Below are positions 35,603 to 44,991 of a stretch of 64,000 nt of DNA, piece after piece (within the stretch, counting starts at the first letter, position 1; every line of letters starts with the position of its first letter). The translations under genes and the position numbers were made by a program. The DNA is taken from positions 310,001 through 374,000 of the forward strand of contig NZ_CP032687.1 in NCBI RefSeq assembly GCF_003627795.1, written 5' to 3'. The DNA comes from Rhizobium sp. CCGE531 (lineage in GTDB: Bacteria > Pseudomonadota > Alphaproteobacteria > Rhizobiales > Rhizobiaceae). The notes below the pieces were generated by a model. That model saw only the letters and a list, made by a program, of their open reading frames with translations, had not been told where the DNA came from and did no database searches.

Positions 35603-37381
35603 TCACCGTTCAACAACGGGTAAATCGATGTAGCAACCGTGAGGACCGCGATGCAACTTGAGCTGCGGCGGTTCTCCGTCAGCGGGTACATTGGCGAAAC
35701 TCGTGCTCTCGCTTCCCGCTAGACACACCCTCAAGCTATAGTCCGCTGGTATGAGCGCCGAAATCGGTAACAGTGTAAACGCCAATCTGGTCGGTTCTCC
35801 TGGTGTGAGCGGCTCGGCGTCGCTTTCCAAATAGCTTTGTTGTGGTCCGAGCGCGCCGAAAGGCGAGGCAGTCCATACTTTCCGATGACGCGCACGCAAC
35901 TGGCCTTCTGTAAGGTAGCAGGAGGTCCCATCAGGTTTAACTGCTTCCAAATAGACGAAGAAAATACCGTCTTCACGGGTTGAGGTTATGTTCAGATCCA
36001 CAACTGGATGCCCGGTGATCTCCAAATCATTCTGCAGCGGTTCGCTCGTATAGGCCAGTCGAGCCGCATCGAACTGTCGCCGATCTCTATAATCGATTTC
36101 CCATGTTCCAATGCCACCATTGGTGTCCCATCTGTTGAGAGGACGTCCCCCAGTTCACGGTCAACCTGCAGAGTGTCGTAGCCCGTGTCACTCGGCGATG
36201 AGCTCAGGCGCGAGCCACTTGCCATATGCCATCGTTGTCGGACGGCCGGGACTGGCCATGAGCGCGTTGACTTCCAGGATCCCTCGCCGCACGTGTAGTA
36301 GTGAATGACTTTATCGGCCTGCAGAGCAGCCTCGCCCGTGAAACAAGCATCAATGAATCGAATATCATTTGCGTGTTGCGCCGCCATGATCGGAGCGCAG
36401 TCCTGAACATCAGCACGCAGTGGGTCATATGGTTTGCGGCCGCCATGGTTCCACGGACCAAGAATGATGTTCATGGGTTCGACTGGAGTAGAAATCGCCG
36501 GATAGACCCGAGGGGCGACCCAGAATCGAACCAACTGCCCCAATTTTGAATCGGAACCCCCGATTGCGAGATAAGGTCAGCCGACGCCTCGTGGAGAGAA
36601 ATCGAACCCAGAACGTTTGCTGAGCCAATCGTCAAGGACGTGGTTTGCTCGACCGGCTGGAATGACGGCGCGCGGCCGTGTTCTTGCAGCGCGGTCGTCA
36701 ACTCCGCTTGGCTTCCCACCGGACGAATTCCCGCACGGAGAGTTGAGGCGCGATCAGCATTGATCTCGCTATTTTTCGTCTCTGTTCAACGATTCAACCG
36801 TTGACTCCACCTGTCGAGGTAAGGTTCGGAACACCTCCTGGATAGGTTTCGAAAAAGATATCGTAGTCGACATAGCGCGGCACGATGCCTTTCAGGGCGG
36901 GATGATTTCTCGAAGCAATAAGGTCTGCAGAGTTGGCGGTGTAGGACACGCCGTACGCAAGCACATTGCCCGTCGACCAAGGCTGTGCAGCGATCCAGTC
37001 TAACACGTAACTAAAGTCGAGGATTTCTTCGCGCGAGCGGTGACCTGGCCAAACGCCGAACGAGGCGCCGGTACCGCGAACATCTCCAACCACCACCGCA
37101 TAGCCTTCTGGAACGAACAAATCCGCATATTGATTGGACGGCTCGCCCTTCTTTCCGCGCCCATAACAGGTCATAACCAAGATGGTGTTGCGCTTATGAT
37201 CCGCGCTATCGCCCATCGGACGAACCACGTCCAAAGCGAGCCTGACACCTTCGTGCGCATACACATACGTCGATTCCAATGGGCCGAGTTTCTCTCTGCC
37301 TGCAGCTTTGGCACTGAGATCAAGGCGGTATACTGGATTTTCGTTCGGCTCGGCCTGGGCCTGAAAGCGAGAATCGGTCAT
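35603..37381 (-). pseudogene. CocE/NonD-family (S15) hydrolase, several frameshifts
   Basis: Starts MTDSRFQAQAEPNENP at 37381 and runs intact to about 36794: VRLALDVVRPMGD, VVVGDVRGTGASFG and the nucleophile elbow LAYGVSYTANSADL (Ser in GxSY). Later pieces lie in other frames: GSQAELTTALQEHGRAPS (36719 down), PMNIILGPWNHGG (with the catalytic His), IRFIDACFTGE, and the C-terminal beta-sandwich EDGIFFVYLEAVKPDG through GCYIDLPVVER at 35603. The family cleaves esters and amides (X-Pro dipeptidyl peptidase/cocaine esterase type). At least three shifts make it inactive. The first frame stops at 36794 (TSTGGVNG). Confidence 0.82.
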
Positions 37382-37632
37382 GCAAACGCTCCTGTGAGTG
37401 TGCGACATATGGTTCAGTACGTAGTGTTTTGCGGCATTTGTCTTACCAGTGCAGGGGCGCCGGCCTGGAGGGTGCGGATTGCGGGGCGCGACCGTGTTAG
37501 CCAAGCGATCCCACTAGCAGCTTTATGGTAGGCCGTTCGCGGCTCTGGGCGTGCCACCGCTCCACCGGAGCGATGACCAAAGGGCAAAGCGGCAAAATCG
37601 CGATCGCGACTAGATTCTGTCGGGACGAAGTG

Positions 37633-38823
37633 TCACAGAACAGTCTGGCTTCTTAGATCCTTAGACGCCCGTGTCAGCACTTCAGGCTTTTCCCCGATGA
37701 CGACCGTATCGTCTTGTCGGAAGCCGCCGAGTCCATAAACATACAATCCGGGCTCGACCGAATAAACTTCGTTTTCGAGCAAGGCACGGTGATTGAATGC
37801 CATGTCTCCGGGGTACTCGTGGCACAACAAGCCCATGCCGTGTCCTGTCCGGTGCATGATGTAGTTTCCAAAACCCGCTTTTTCGATGATTGCCTGCGCT
37901 GCTGCATCAATTCCCGACACCGGTCGACCCGCCACAGCGGCTTCAATTCCAGCTTCATTTGCAGCGAGCGCGACCTCGAAGAAGCGTTCCTGCCGGGTAT
38001 CCGGCTTGCCACAGAACCAGGTCCGCTCATTCTCCACGACCACTCCATTAATGCGGGGGATAATCAAGTTGATCATCACGTGTCCTTTTTCGAGGATCGC
38101 ACCGGATCGCTTGCCGTCCCCGTGTGGAGCTGCCGACGGTGGACCCGAGATCGACCACAGGTCGAGCAAGGCAACATCCTGCGCTGGAAAGCGTCGTGCG
38201 GCCTCCTGCGCTAACTCGGCTCCCATCATCATATCCAATTCCATCAGGAGCCGACCCGGACGGATACTCTCCCGGTAGCGATCCTGTAACCAGTCGGTCA
38301 AGCTCGCTATCTCGCGCATGAGTGCGATCTCTTCGGGATGCTTGACCCAACGAAGCGCTCGAAACTCTTGCGTCTTCATTAGAGGACGGGCCTCAGGTAG
38401 CAGCGCGAACGCCTTCTGCAATGGACCGCCACCAACATCGGTCCCGATGCGAGCTCTCCCGAGACCTGCACTTCGTAGTTTTTCGGCAACCATCTCCGGC
38501 CATTCATGCACAAGATGCATTCGATTGGAGAGGACTGGATGCTCCGCATAAAAGCTTGTGTCGGATACCCAAAGACGCCCGTCTTCGTGCGCATATCGCC
38601 AATTGTTTGTCGAAAGCTCATTGAGGACAACAAACGGCGCGCCGTTCCTCGGGACGACACAGAGAATTGGCCGCTCCCAGGTGGTGACATCCGTCTGGAA
38701 GTTGGTCGCGAACTGAAAGAACTCTGTGCTTGCGAAAGCGACAGCATCCAGGTTCTCGCGATCCATCAGTTCATTTAGTAGCTTGTACCGATACTCACGC
38801 ACATTATTGCCCAAGTATGCCAT
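37633..38823 (-). CDS. M24-family (creatinase/prolidase-like) protein 1
   Basis: 396 residues. Creatinase N-terminal domain followed by the pita-bread domain with IMHRTGHGMGLLCHEYPG (catalytic His), YSVEPGLYVYGLGGFRQDD. The two Asp that bind metal in true aminopeptidases are not seen: the expected DxG...Y..D segment reads VMINLIIPRINGVVVENERT. It may therefore be a metal-independent hydrolase like creatinase or ectoine hydrolase. It is divergent from the transporter operon at 39371 and probably shares its intergenic control region. It is more distant from the other two M24 proteins (47045, 53072) than those are from each other. ATG start at 38823. Confidence 0.83.
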   Translation of the reverse strand: MAYLGNNVREYRYKLLNELMDRENLDAVAFASTEFFQFATNFQTDVTTWERPILCVVPRNGAPFVVLNELSTNNWRYAHEDGRLWVSDTSFYAEHPVLSNRMHLVHEWPEMVAEKLRSAGLGRARIGTDVGGGPLQKAFALLPEARPLMKTQEFRALRWVKHPEEIALMREIASLTDWLQDRYRESIRPGRLLMELDMMMGAELAQEAARRFPAQDVALLDLWSISGPPSAAPHGDGKRSGAILEKGHVMINLIIPRINGVVVENERTWFCGKPDTRQERFFEVALAANEAGIEAAVAGRPVSGIDAAAQAIIEKAGFGNYIMHRTGHGMGLLCHEYPGDMAFNHRALLENEVYSVEPGLYVYGLGGFRQDDTVVIGEKPEVLTRASKDLRSQTVL

Positions 38824-39370
38824 CTGACCTCTTCTCTTTTCCTGAAAGCTTACCTGGTGTCTTCGACCGGCGGTTCGCAGAGTGAAATGATGCCGATCAG
38901 CGACCGCGCTTACGCGGATGAATCGGCCTCTTTGGAACCGAATGAAACATATGAGTCGCTATTGTGTCAATGATCCATTTGAATCAGGTACGGTTAAAAA
39001 CCACGTCCCGGAAGTCCAGAGCCTGCAGGCGCTCCCGTAGGGCTGGCGTCGGCAGCAGTGTTCGGCAGATGGTAAACTGAGGCGACCAAAGGCTCAGATA
39101 TCAATAATACGCTTGATGCATATTGAGCGTTATAAAACATTTGTTGCATTCCTTATCGTGTTGCGTTAGGACATAGATGGTAGCGGTCGAGGAGGCTGCT
39201 GCCTGAACACTGCAATCGTTTATGCGCCACCGTCTTGGTGAATGCGGGACCGAGTGGAAACGCAGGAACCGCGTGCGTTGGTCTGACATCGCCGGCGTCG
39301 TGTTCGCCGTACACTGATGAAGTGAGATCCCCGTGCGCCATGAGCAAGGAATTAACAGAGGGAGAACGAA
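38824..39370. promoter_or_regulatory. Divergent control region of M24 protein 1 and ABC operon
   Basis: About 550 bases, no gene. Contains the dyad at 39132-39149 shared with the RpiR/aminotransferase region. AGAGGGAGAACGAA (39357-39370) gives a good ribosome binding site for the binding-protein gene. Confidence 0.6.
39132..39149 (+). promoter_or_regulatory. Putative RpiR operator 1
   Basis: ATAAAACATTTGTTGCAT. Half-sites AACA and TGTT are symmetric about two central bases, and the outer AT bases also pair. The same 18-mer, with different central bases, occurs at 44908-44925. Located about 220 bp before the transporter operon. Confidence 0.6.
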
Positions 39371-40474
39371 ATGAGCATTCTGATAAATCGCCGGCGGTTC
39401 ATGCAGGCTACTTCGACCGCAATTGCGGTAGGCGCGTTGGCTTCCGCGGCCGGCCGTGCAACGGCCGCCTCCACCGGCGAGCTCAAAGTCAACATGAGCG
39501 GCGGCAACTGGGGCGATGCGGTGATGAAGGCTTACGTCGAGTCCTTTGAGGCCGAGACCGGAGTCAAGGTGACGCGCGTCAATGCGGACTTCTCATCGAC
39601 ACAGATTGCGATGATGGTCGATACCAAAAACGTTTCGGCCGACGTCGTCAACCTTGGTCAAACCAATGTCGATCCGCTTACTGCCAAGGGCTACCTCGAA
39701 AAGATCGATTATTCCATCTGGAAGAAGGAAGACCTGGAAGCAATCGCAGAAAACTGGAGGCAACCGAACGGCTTTGCTTCGTACGTATACTCGGTGAATA
39801 TGGTCTGGAACACGAAGAAGTTCCCGGCAGGAAAGCCCCGGCCGACCACCTGGGCGGAATTCTGGGACGTCAAGAAGTTCCCTGGCGTTCGCTCCATCAA
39901 TACCGGCGAATACGGAAGTGGGCCTTGGGAAGAAGCATTGCTCGCGGATGGCGTTCCGATGGACAAGCTCTACCCGATGGATATCGACCGCGTGTTTGCA
40001 AGCTTGGACAAGATCAAGCCGCACATTCGCAAATGGTGGACGAGCGGGTCGGAAATTCTTCAGATCATGCGAGACAACATCGCCGACATCGTGCAGTCCT
40101 ATGACGCGCGCGCACTTACCCTTATTGATGAAGGTGGGCCAATCGAGATCAACCGCAACCAGGCGAAACTGACAACGGACTATTGGTGCATCCCGAAGGG
40201 CAGTCCGAATGCCGAAAATGCTCAAAAATTTATTGCGCTGACAAGCCGCCCGGACCGACAGGCCGAGTTTGCAAAGCTTATCGCGCAGGGCCCAACGAAC
40301 AAGAACGCCTTCAAATTGATTCCTGACGATGTCGCCCGAAAACTTGCGTCGCATCCCGACTACGAGGCGATCAGCTTCGCTATGAACGCCAAATGGTATG
40401 CCGAGGTTGGATCGGACGGAAAGTCGAACAAGGAGCGGCTTGTGCAGCGTTGGAATGAGTGGATTCTTCAGTAA
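39371..40474 (+). CDS. ABC transporter periplasmic binding protein (PotD/PotF-like)
   Basis: 367 residues. Twin-arginine-type signal at the N terminus (NRRRFMQATSTAIAVG, cleavage after about residue 33). Mature family-1 solute-binding protein of the polyamine/spermidine type: VNMSGGNWGDAVMKAYVESFE, VVNLGQTNVDPLTAKG, YSVNMVWNTKKF, TWAEFWDVKKFPG, YWCIPKGSPN. It binds the substrate in the periplasm and passes it to the fused permease at 41725. A strong ribosome binding site precedes the ATG. First gene of a three-gene operon (gaps of 137 and 18 bp). The ligand is probably a small cationic or amino compound; sequence alone does not decide. Confidence 0.9.
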   Translation: MSILINRRRFMQATSTAIAVGALASAAGRATAASTGELKVNMSGGNWGDAVMKAYVESFEAETGVKVTRVNADFSSTQIAMMVDTKNVSADVVNLGQTNVDPLTAKGYLEKIDYSIWKKEDLEAIAENWRQPNGFASYVYSVNMVWNTKKFPAGKPRPTTWAEFWDVKKFPGVRSINTGEYGSGPWEEALLADGVPMDKLYPMDIDRVFASLDKIKPHIRKWWTSGSEILQIMRDNIADIVQSYDARALTLIDEGGPIEINRNQAKLTTDYWCIPKGSPNAENAQKFIALTSRPDRQAEFAKLIAQGPTNKNAFKLIPDDVARKLASHPDYEAISFAMNAKWYAEVGSDGKSNKERLVQRWNEWILQ

Positions 40475-40611
40475 TCCTCTGTCCCCAACGATCTATCGGT
40501 GGCGCTCGTCCAGTCGGCGCGGGCCGTCAAAGGTTAGCGCCACCTCTTCCCACTACCTGCCTTACGGGACTGCATGCCAAAGTTGCTCATCAGTCCTGCT
40601 GGAGTATCGTA

Positions 40612-41706
40612 ATGAACTTGAATCTGAAAAATCATCTTCCTGCCGAGGACGAAGTGTTGCAGAAGCTTCCGGATACCGCTCAAATCGAATTTCGCAATGT
40701 TTCCAAGATCTATGGGGCCGTTGCTGCGGTTAAGGATATCTCCCTTTCTGTTTCGCGCGGCGAGTTCCTTACGATTCTTGGACCGAGCGGTTCTGGCAAA
40801 ACGACAGCATTGATGCTGCTCGCCGGCTTCACGACCCCTACCGGAGGAGACATCCTCATTTCCGGCAAGTCCGTGTCCGAAGTCCCGTCTTACCGCCGCG
40901 ACCAAGGCATTGTCTTCCAGAGCTATGCACTTTTCCCGCACCTTACGGTGCATCACAACTTGGAGTTCCCGCTCGAAATGCGCGGCATCAAGGCCTCTGA
41001 CAGAGCGTCGCGGGTCAAAAGAATGCTTGAGCGTGTTCGCCTGGGTGAGTTTGGCGAGCGCATGCCATCACAATTGAGTGGGGGCCAGCAACAACGCGTG
41101 GCCGTCGCGCGCGCCTTGATTGCAGATCCACCGATTTTGCTGCTGGACGAACCGCTGGGCGCGCTCGATCGAAATCTGCGCGAGCAGATGCAAGTGGAAA
41201 TCAAAGAGCTGCACAAGGAGTTTGGGAAAACGACCATCTGCGTCACCCACGATCAAGAAGAAGCACTCACGCTTTCGGACCGCATCGTTGTCATGCGCGC
41301 CGGTCAAATCGAGCAGATCGATACACCGGAGGCCTTGTACGATCGCCCCAAAACGCGCTTTGTCGCCAACTTCCTGGGTGAAGCAAATATCCTCGAAAGC
41401 GTTGATTTCAAGATTGAATCGGACGTTGTTCCTTCTTCCGGTATGGTATCGATGCTTCGGCCGGAGCGCATTTGCGTCAGTGTGCCTTCAGCAGCAAGGC
41501 GCGCAGATGCGGACCACAGACAGTCCGTCTCGGGGATCGTGGACGATATGATCTATGCTGGACCCTTGAGGAAGTACCGGGTGCGGGTTGGGAATGCGAC
41601 GCTGATCGCGCGCGAACATGTGGCATCGGGCCAGCAAGTCTTCCGTCCGGGCGAAGAGGTTCGCCTTGATTGGCTTCGATCCGACATCCGGTTTGTCGCT
41701 GCGTAA
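40612..41706 (+). CDS. ABC transporter ATP-binding protein (PotA-like)
   Basis: 364 residues. Walker A LGPSGSGKTTALM (about 63-75), Q-loop FQSYALFPHLTV, signature LSGGQQQRVAVARAL, Walker B PILLLDEPLGALD, H-loop CVTHDQEEAL, and a C-terminal TOBE domain (VSMLRPERICVSV). It powers uptake through the permease at 41725. I choose the ATG at 40612 because the family domain starts soon after (IEFRNVSKIYG); the frame extends to 40459 with no function. A slightly long N-terminal leader of about 25 residues is present. Confidence 0.93.
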   Translation: MNLNLKNHLPAEDEVLQKLPDTAQIEFRNVSKIYGAVAAVKDISLSVSRGEFLTILGPSGSGKTTALMLLAGFTTPTGGDILISGKSVSEVPSYRRDQGIVFQSYALFPHLTVHHNLEFPLEMRGIKASDRASRVKRMLERVRLGEFGERMPSQLSGGQQQRVAVARALIADPPILLLDEPLGALDRNLREQMQVEIKELHKEFGKTTICVTHDQEEALTLSDRIVVMRAGQIEQIDTPEALYDRPKTRFVANFLGEANILESVDFKIESDVVPSSGMVSMLRPERICVSVPSAARRADADHRQSVSGIVDDMIYAGPLRKYRVRVGNATLIAREHVASGQQVFRPGEEVRLDWLRSDIRFVAA

Positions 41707-41724
41707 AGCGGAAGGACAGCATCC

Positions 41725-43497
41725 ATGACAACACTTCAGAGAATCCGGTCCACGCCGATGTTGCTAACTTTGCCAGCGTTCGCTGTGCTGTTTGCGATTT
41801 TCGGCATACCCATGCTCCTTCTTTTCGCGACCAGCCTCAATGCGCCAAATCTGTCTTTTGCGAATTATATCGCTTTTTTCGAACAGCGCTCATTTGTCCT
41901 GATCCTGATTCAGACCTTCAAGATCAGCTTCATAGCCACGGCACTTTGTTTGATCATCGGCTACCCGACGGCTTATTTGATTACGATCGCCGGCCGTGCA
42001 AGACCAATCCTCCTGGTGCTTGTCTTCCTACCTTGGCTGACGAGTGCTCTGGTTCGGACCTACGCATGGACTGTCGTCTTGGGTGATAGTGGATTGATCA
42101 ACCGCGTGTTGCTCAATTCGGGCATAATCGATAGCCCTTTGTCTCTCATCTATAATCGTTTCGCTGTTTATGTTGGCATGGTGCATATCATGTTGCCCAT
42201 GATGATTTTGCCGATTGTCAGCGTGATGATGAGCATTGATACTTCCTTGATGGCAGCCGCTCGCAGCATGGGCGCAAAGCCGTTCACCGCCTTTCTCCGG
42301 GTCTTCGTACCTCTTAGTGTCCCGGGCGTTCGAAGCGGCTGCATATTGGTTTTTGTTGTTTGCCTGGGCTTTTACATCACGCCACAAGCATTGGGCGGCT
42401 TGGGCGACACCATGCTTTCAACCCTCATCAATTCGCAGCTTACAACATCGTTGAACATTGCGGCGACCGCCGCGGCAGCCTTTATATTGTTGGCGATGGC
42501 GCTCGCGGTTCTTTCCGTAGCGGGCGTCAATCTCGCCGGCGCGCATGGACAGCCTGCTTCAAGCGAGCAGAACGCCCGACGACGTAAACTGCCTTCATTC
42601 GACAAGGCATCCCGCTATCTCAACGAGTTTCTCGTCCCGTATCGGGCGCGACGCTGGGCAGCAAAGCTCCATCAAGCGCAGCGGGAAACCCCGTGGTCCA
42701 AGATTGCGGGGGCAGCATTCCTTGCCGTCGTTGTCATCTATCTATTGGCGCCCGGTTTCATCGTGATCATCGTCTCGTTCAATGCAGGGGAGTTCCTCGA
42801 GTTCCCACCTAAGGCTGTTTCGCTCAGATGGTACTATTCGTTCTTCAACGACCCCTCGTGGATCGGCGCATTGTGGAACAGCTTCCAATTCGGCGTAATT
42901 GTCAGCGTGGTATCGACCATAGTCGGCACATTGGCAGCGTTTGGCCTCAGCCGGTGCTCGTCGCGCTTGCGCTCGGGTCTAACCATGGTGATCCTGACGC
43001 CGATTACCTTCCCAATCATTGTTGTTGGTGTTGCTGTCTATACCGGGCTGGCCAAACTAGGATTGGTTGGAACGAACACCGGGATCATCCTGGGCCAGAC
43101 GATCGGAGCCATCGGCTATGTCGTTGTCATCGTCCTTGCGACACTCGCAGGATTCGACAGGAGGCTGGAACAGGCGGCAATGAGCATGCGCGCCGGGCCG
43201 ACCCAGACGTTCATGCGGGTTACTCTCCCGTTAATCCGCTCTGGTATCATCGGCGGCGCGCTCTTCGCGTTCTTGGCTTCCTTCGACGAGGTCATCATCA
43301 CGTCGTTTGTCAGTGGCTATGCGATCCCGACATTGCCATTGAAAATGCTGGAAAACCTGAAGCAGCAACTTGACCCGACGATCGCTGCCGTTGGCGCTTT
43401 GCTGACAATGTTGCCAATCGTCTGGCTGGTTGCGCTTTATTTCACGCTTTGGCGCGGAAGAGGGGCGTTGAAGAGTGCTCCGGTCGCCGCGACCTGA
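41725..43497 (+). CDS. ABC transporter permease, PotB-PotC fusion
   Basis: 590 residues holding two complete permease units of the binding-protein-dependent type. The first has about six membrane segments in 15-270 (LTLPAFAVLFAIFGIPMLLL...), with the EAA-like loop MAAARSMGAKPFTAFLRVFVPLS. A hydrophilic linker (about 275-325) follows, and the second unit spans 330-580 with EAA-like loop LEQAAMSMRAGPTQTFMRVTLPL. In most systems these are separate PotB and PotC proteins. The fusion gives a one-chain channel for the ATPase at 40612. ATG start with GGAAGGAC upstream. Last gene of the operon; a hairpin at 43552-43569 follows. Confidence 0.93.
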   Translation: MTTLQRIRSTPMLLTLPAFAVLFAIFGIPMLLLFATSLNAPNLSFANYIAFFEQRSFVLILIQTFKISFIATALCLIIGYPTAYLITIAGRARPILLVLVFLPWLTSALVRTYAWTVVLGDSGLINRVLLNSGIIDSPLSLIYNRFAVYVGMVHIMLPMMILPIVSVMMSIDTSLMAAARSMGAKPFTAFLRVFVPLSVPGVRSGCILVFVVCLGFYITPQALGGLGDTMLSTLINSQLTTSLNIAATAAAAFILLAMALAVLSVAGVNLAGAHGQPASSEQNARRRKLPSFDKASRYLNEFLVPYRARRWAAKLHQAQRETPWSKIAGAAFLAVVVIYLLAPGFIVIIVSFNAGEFLEFPPKAVSLRWYYSFFNDPSWIGALWNSFQFGVIVSVVSTIVGTLAAFGLSRCSSRLRSGLTMVILTPITFPIIVVGVAVYTGLAKLGLVGTNTGIILGQTIGAIGYVVVIVLATLAGFDRRLEQAAMSMRAGPTQTFMRVTLPLIRSGIIGGALFAFLASFDEVIITSFVSGYAIPTLPLKMLENLKQQLDPTIAAVGALLTMLPIVWLVALYFTLWRGRGALKSAPVAAT

Positions 43498-43878
43498 GTC
43501 ATCATACTCATGCCGGCTCCGTAACTCGCAGCCGTGAAACTGACTGCCTGTCCCAGAGCGAACTCTGGGGCGGGCTCCTGGCTCGAAGACTGCCCGGCGC
43601 ATTTACTGCGCAATGGAGCTCATCAATCGCTTGTGCTCAAAGCCGAAGCCGGTCACGACGGACTTTCTAGGCAAGCTCTGGTTTCATTGACGCATTAGAC
43701 GGTCATCCCTCGGGTGACGGCGCGTTCCCTATTTGCTGTCAGTCCGTTCTTTGCGGGACAATTCCGCGGCAACCATCAGGTCCACTCATCGGACATCGAC
43801 TGATGTGCGAATAACTTCAATTCCGGTTGCAAGGTCAGGAGGCGCCGTTGGCGCGAGTAGCCGGCCTCGTAAACGTCG
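43498..43878. other. Intergenic region after ABC operon
   Basis: No gene seen; the frame 43827-44114 is the complement of the RpiR gene end. CCCAGAG-CGAA-CTCTGGG at 43552-43569 is a perfect 7-bp hairpin without a T tract and may stabilise or end the transcript. Confidence 0.45.
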
Positions 43879-44784
43879 CTAAATCTTTCGTCGCGGAATG
43901 GACGTCGCATACGTGTTCATTGCAGAAAGATGGCGATCGGCTAGCTTCAACTCTTTCAAGGCCGCCGCACGATCTCGGCTCGCCAGTAGACCACATAGAA
44001 CTTCAGAGACGGCCAGCGCTGGCGCCAGCGTGTGAAAGAATGTTTGGCTTTCAGTCGGAAAGAAGACAACGTGCTCTGCGATCGTCACCAGGGGAGACAC
44101 TTCGCTGTCGGTGATCGCCAGGATGGACAGTCCCTTCTCACGGGCGGCCTCGGCAAGCTCAAGCGTCTGAAGCGAATAGGGGTTGATGGAAATCGCCAAA
44201 AGCACGTCCTCATGAGTTGCGCGGATGAGGGGGTCGCCGCTTGTTCCAGCCGGACCATCCAAGTGGACAGTCTTTTCGCCGAGCAATGTCATGACGTAGT
44301 GGAAATGCCACGCGACCGAGTGGCACGAACGCAAGCCGAGCACGAAAATCCGCCTCGCTTTTGCCAGGTGCTCCGCCATTGTATCCAAACGCGAAATCGT
44401 ATCAGGGTCGCGGAGCCGATCGATCTGCGCGGAGAGACCTTGGAGCATCCTATAAGCCAAGCCCTCACCATTCGCCGCCCCTTCTTCTCTTTGTAAAGCC
44501 CTGGCCGCAAATCCGTCGGCGCTCACCCTGATGACGTCGGCGTGTTGCTCTCGGAAATCTTCATACCCGGAGAATTCAAGAAACTTCGCCAGCCTCGTCA
44601 TTGTCGATGGCTGAACACCGGCATTCCGCGCGAGTTCGCGCATCGAAACGAGCGCCACCTCCTGCGGATGTTCCAATATGTGTCGAGCCGCTTGCTGCAA
44701 CTGCTCGGACATGTCGTCGAATCGCTCGATGATCCGAGCGTGTAATGGGCCTTTTTGCAACATTTGCCTCACATACGATGTCAT
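43879..44784 (-). CDS. RpiR-family transcriptional regulator (HTH + SIS)
   Basis: 301 residues. N-terminal RpiR helix-turn-helix (EVALVSMRELARNAGVQPSTMTRLAKFLEFSGYEDFRE, quoted in parts) and C-terminal SIS domain (about 120-270: RIFVLGLRSCHSVAWHF, LLAISINPYSLQTLELAEAA, ILAITDSEVSPL). SIS domains usually bind phosphosugars, but RpiR regulators also control amino-acid and opine catabolism. It is divergent from the aminotransferase gene at 44992, and the intergenic region carries a dyad also found before the transporter operon. It is likely to regulate both (inference). Confidence 0.92.
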   Translation of the reverse strand: MTSYVRQMLQKGPLHARIIERFDDMSEQLQQAARHILEHPQEVALVSMRELARNAGVQPSTMTRLAKFLEFSGYEDFREQHADVIRVSADGFAARALQREEGAANGEGLAYRMLQGLSAQIDRLRDPDTISRLDTMAEHLAKARRIFVLGLRSCHSVAWHFHYVMTLLGEKTVHLDGPAGTSGDPLIRATHEDVLLAISINPYSLQTLELAEAAREKGLSILAITDSEVSPLVTIAEHVVFFPTESQTFFHTLAPALAVSEVLCGLLASRDRAAALKELKLADRHLSAMNTYATSIPRRKI

Positions 44785-44907
44785 AATTCACCTGGACCAT
44801 CTCTCTCGGGAACTAAAAAGTCAAACAGCCGTCGGCTATCTCACATCACAACCGCTCCAAAAATTCTGACTTGAGAGCGGGAAAACAAATGCATCAAAAC
44901 GTAATTT

Positions 44908-44925
44908 ATAAAACAGTTGTTGCAT
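44908..44925 (+). promoter_or_regulatory. Putative RpiR operator 2
   Basis: ATAAAACAGTTGTTGCAT, the same dyad as at 39132-39149 (AACA-NN-TGTT core with matching flanks). It lies 124 bp from the RpiR start and 67 bp before the aminotransferase start, suited to control of both. Confidence 0.65.
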
Positions 44926-44991
44926 ATTTCGCCAAAACCTGCAAATCAATGGATGGAAACGTTCGAAAGCCGGACGGATAAGCACCCCGAG

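Noticed and set aside
33013..39370. nod box or NifA/sigma-54 promoter before the catabolic genes
   Set aside because: I looked for the nod box pattern and for TGGCAC-N5-TTGC with an upstream TGT-N10-ACA; partial matches such as TTGGCACGGAGC at about 33728 lie inside genes and lack the second half.
43827..44496. Plus-strand frames over the RpiR gene
   Set aside because: Complement of the RpiR-family gene, which has clear HTH and SIS motifs.
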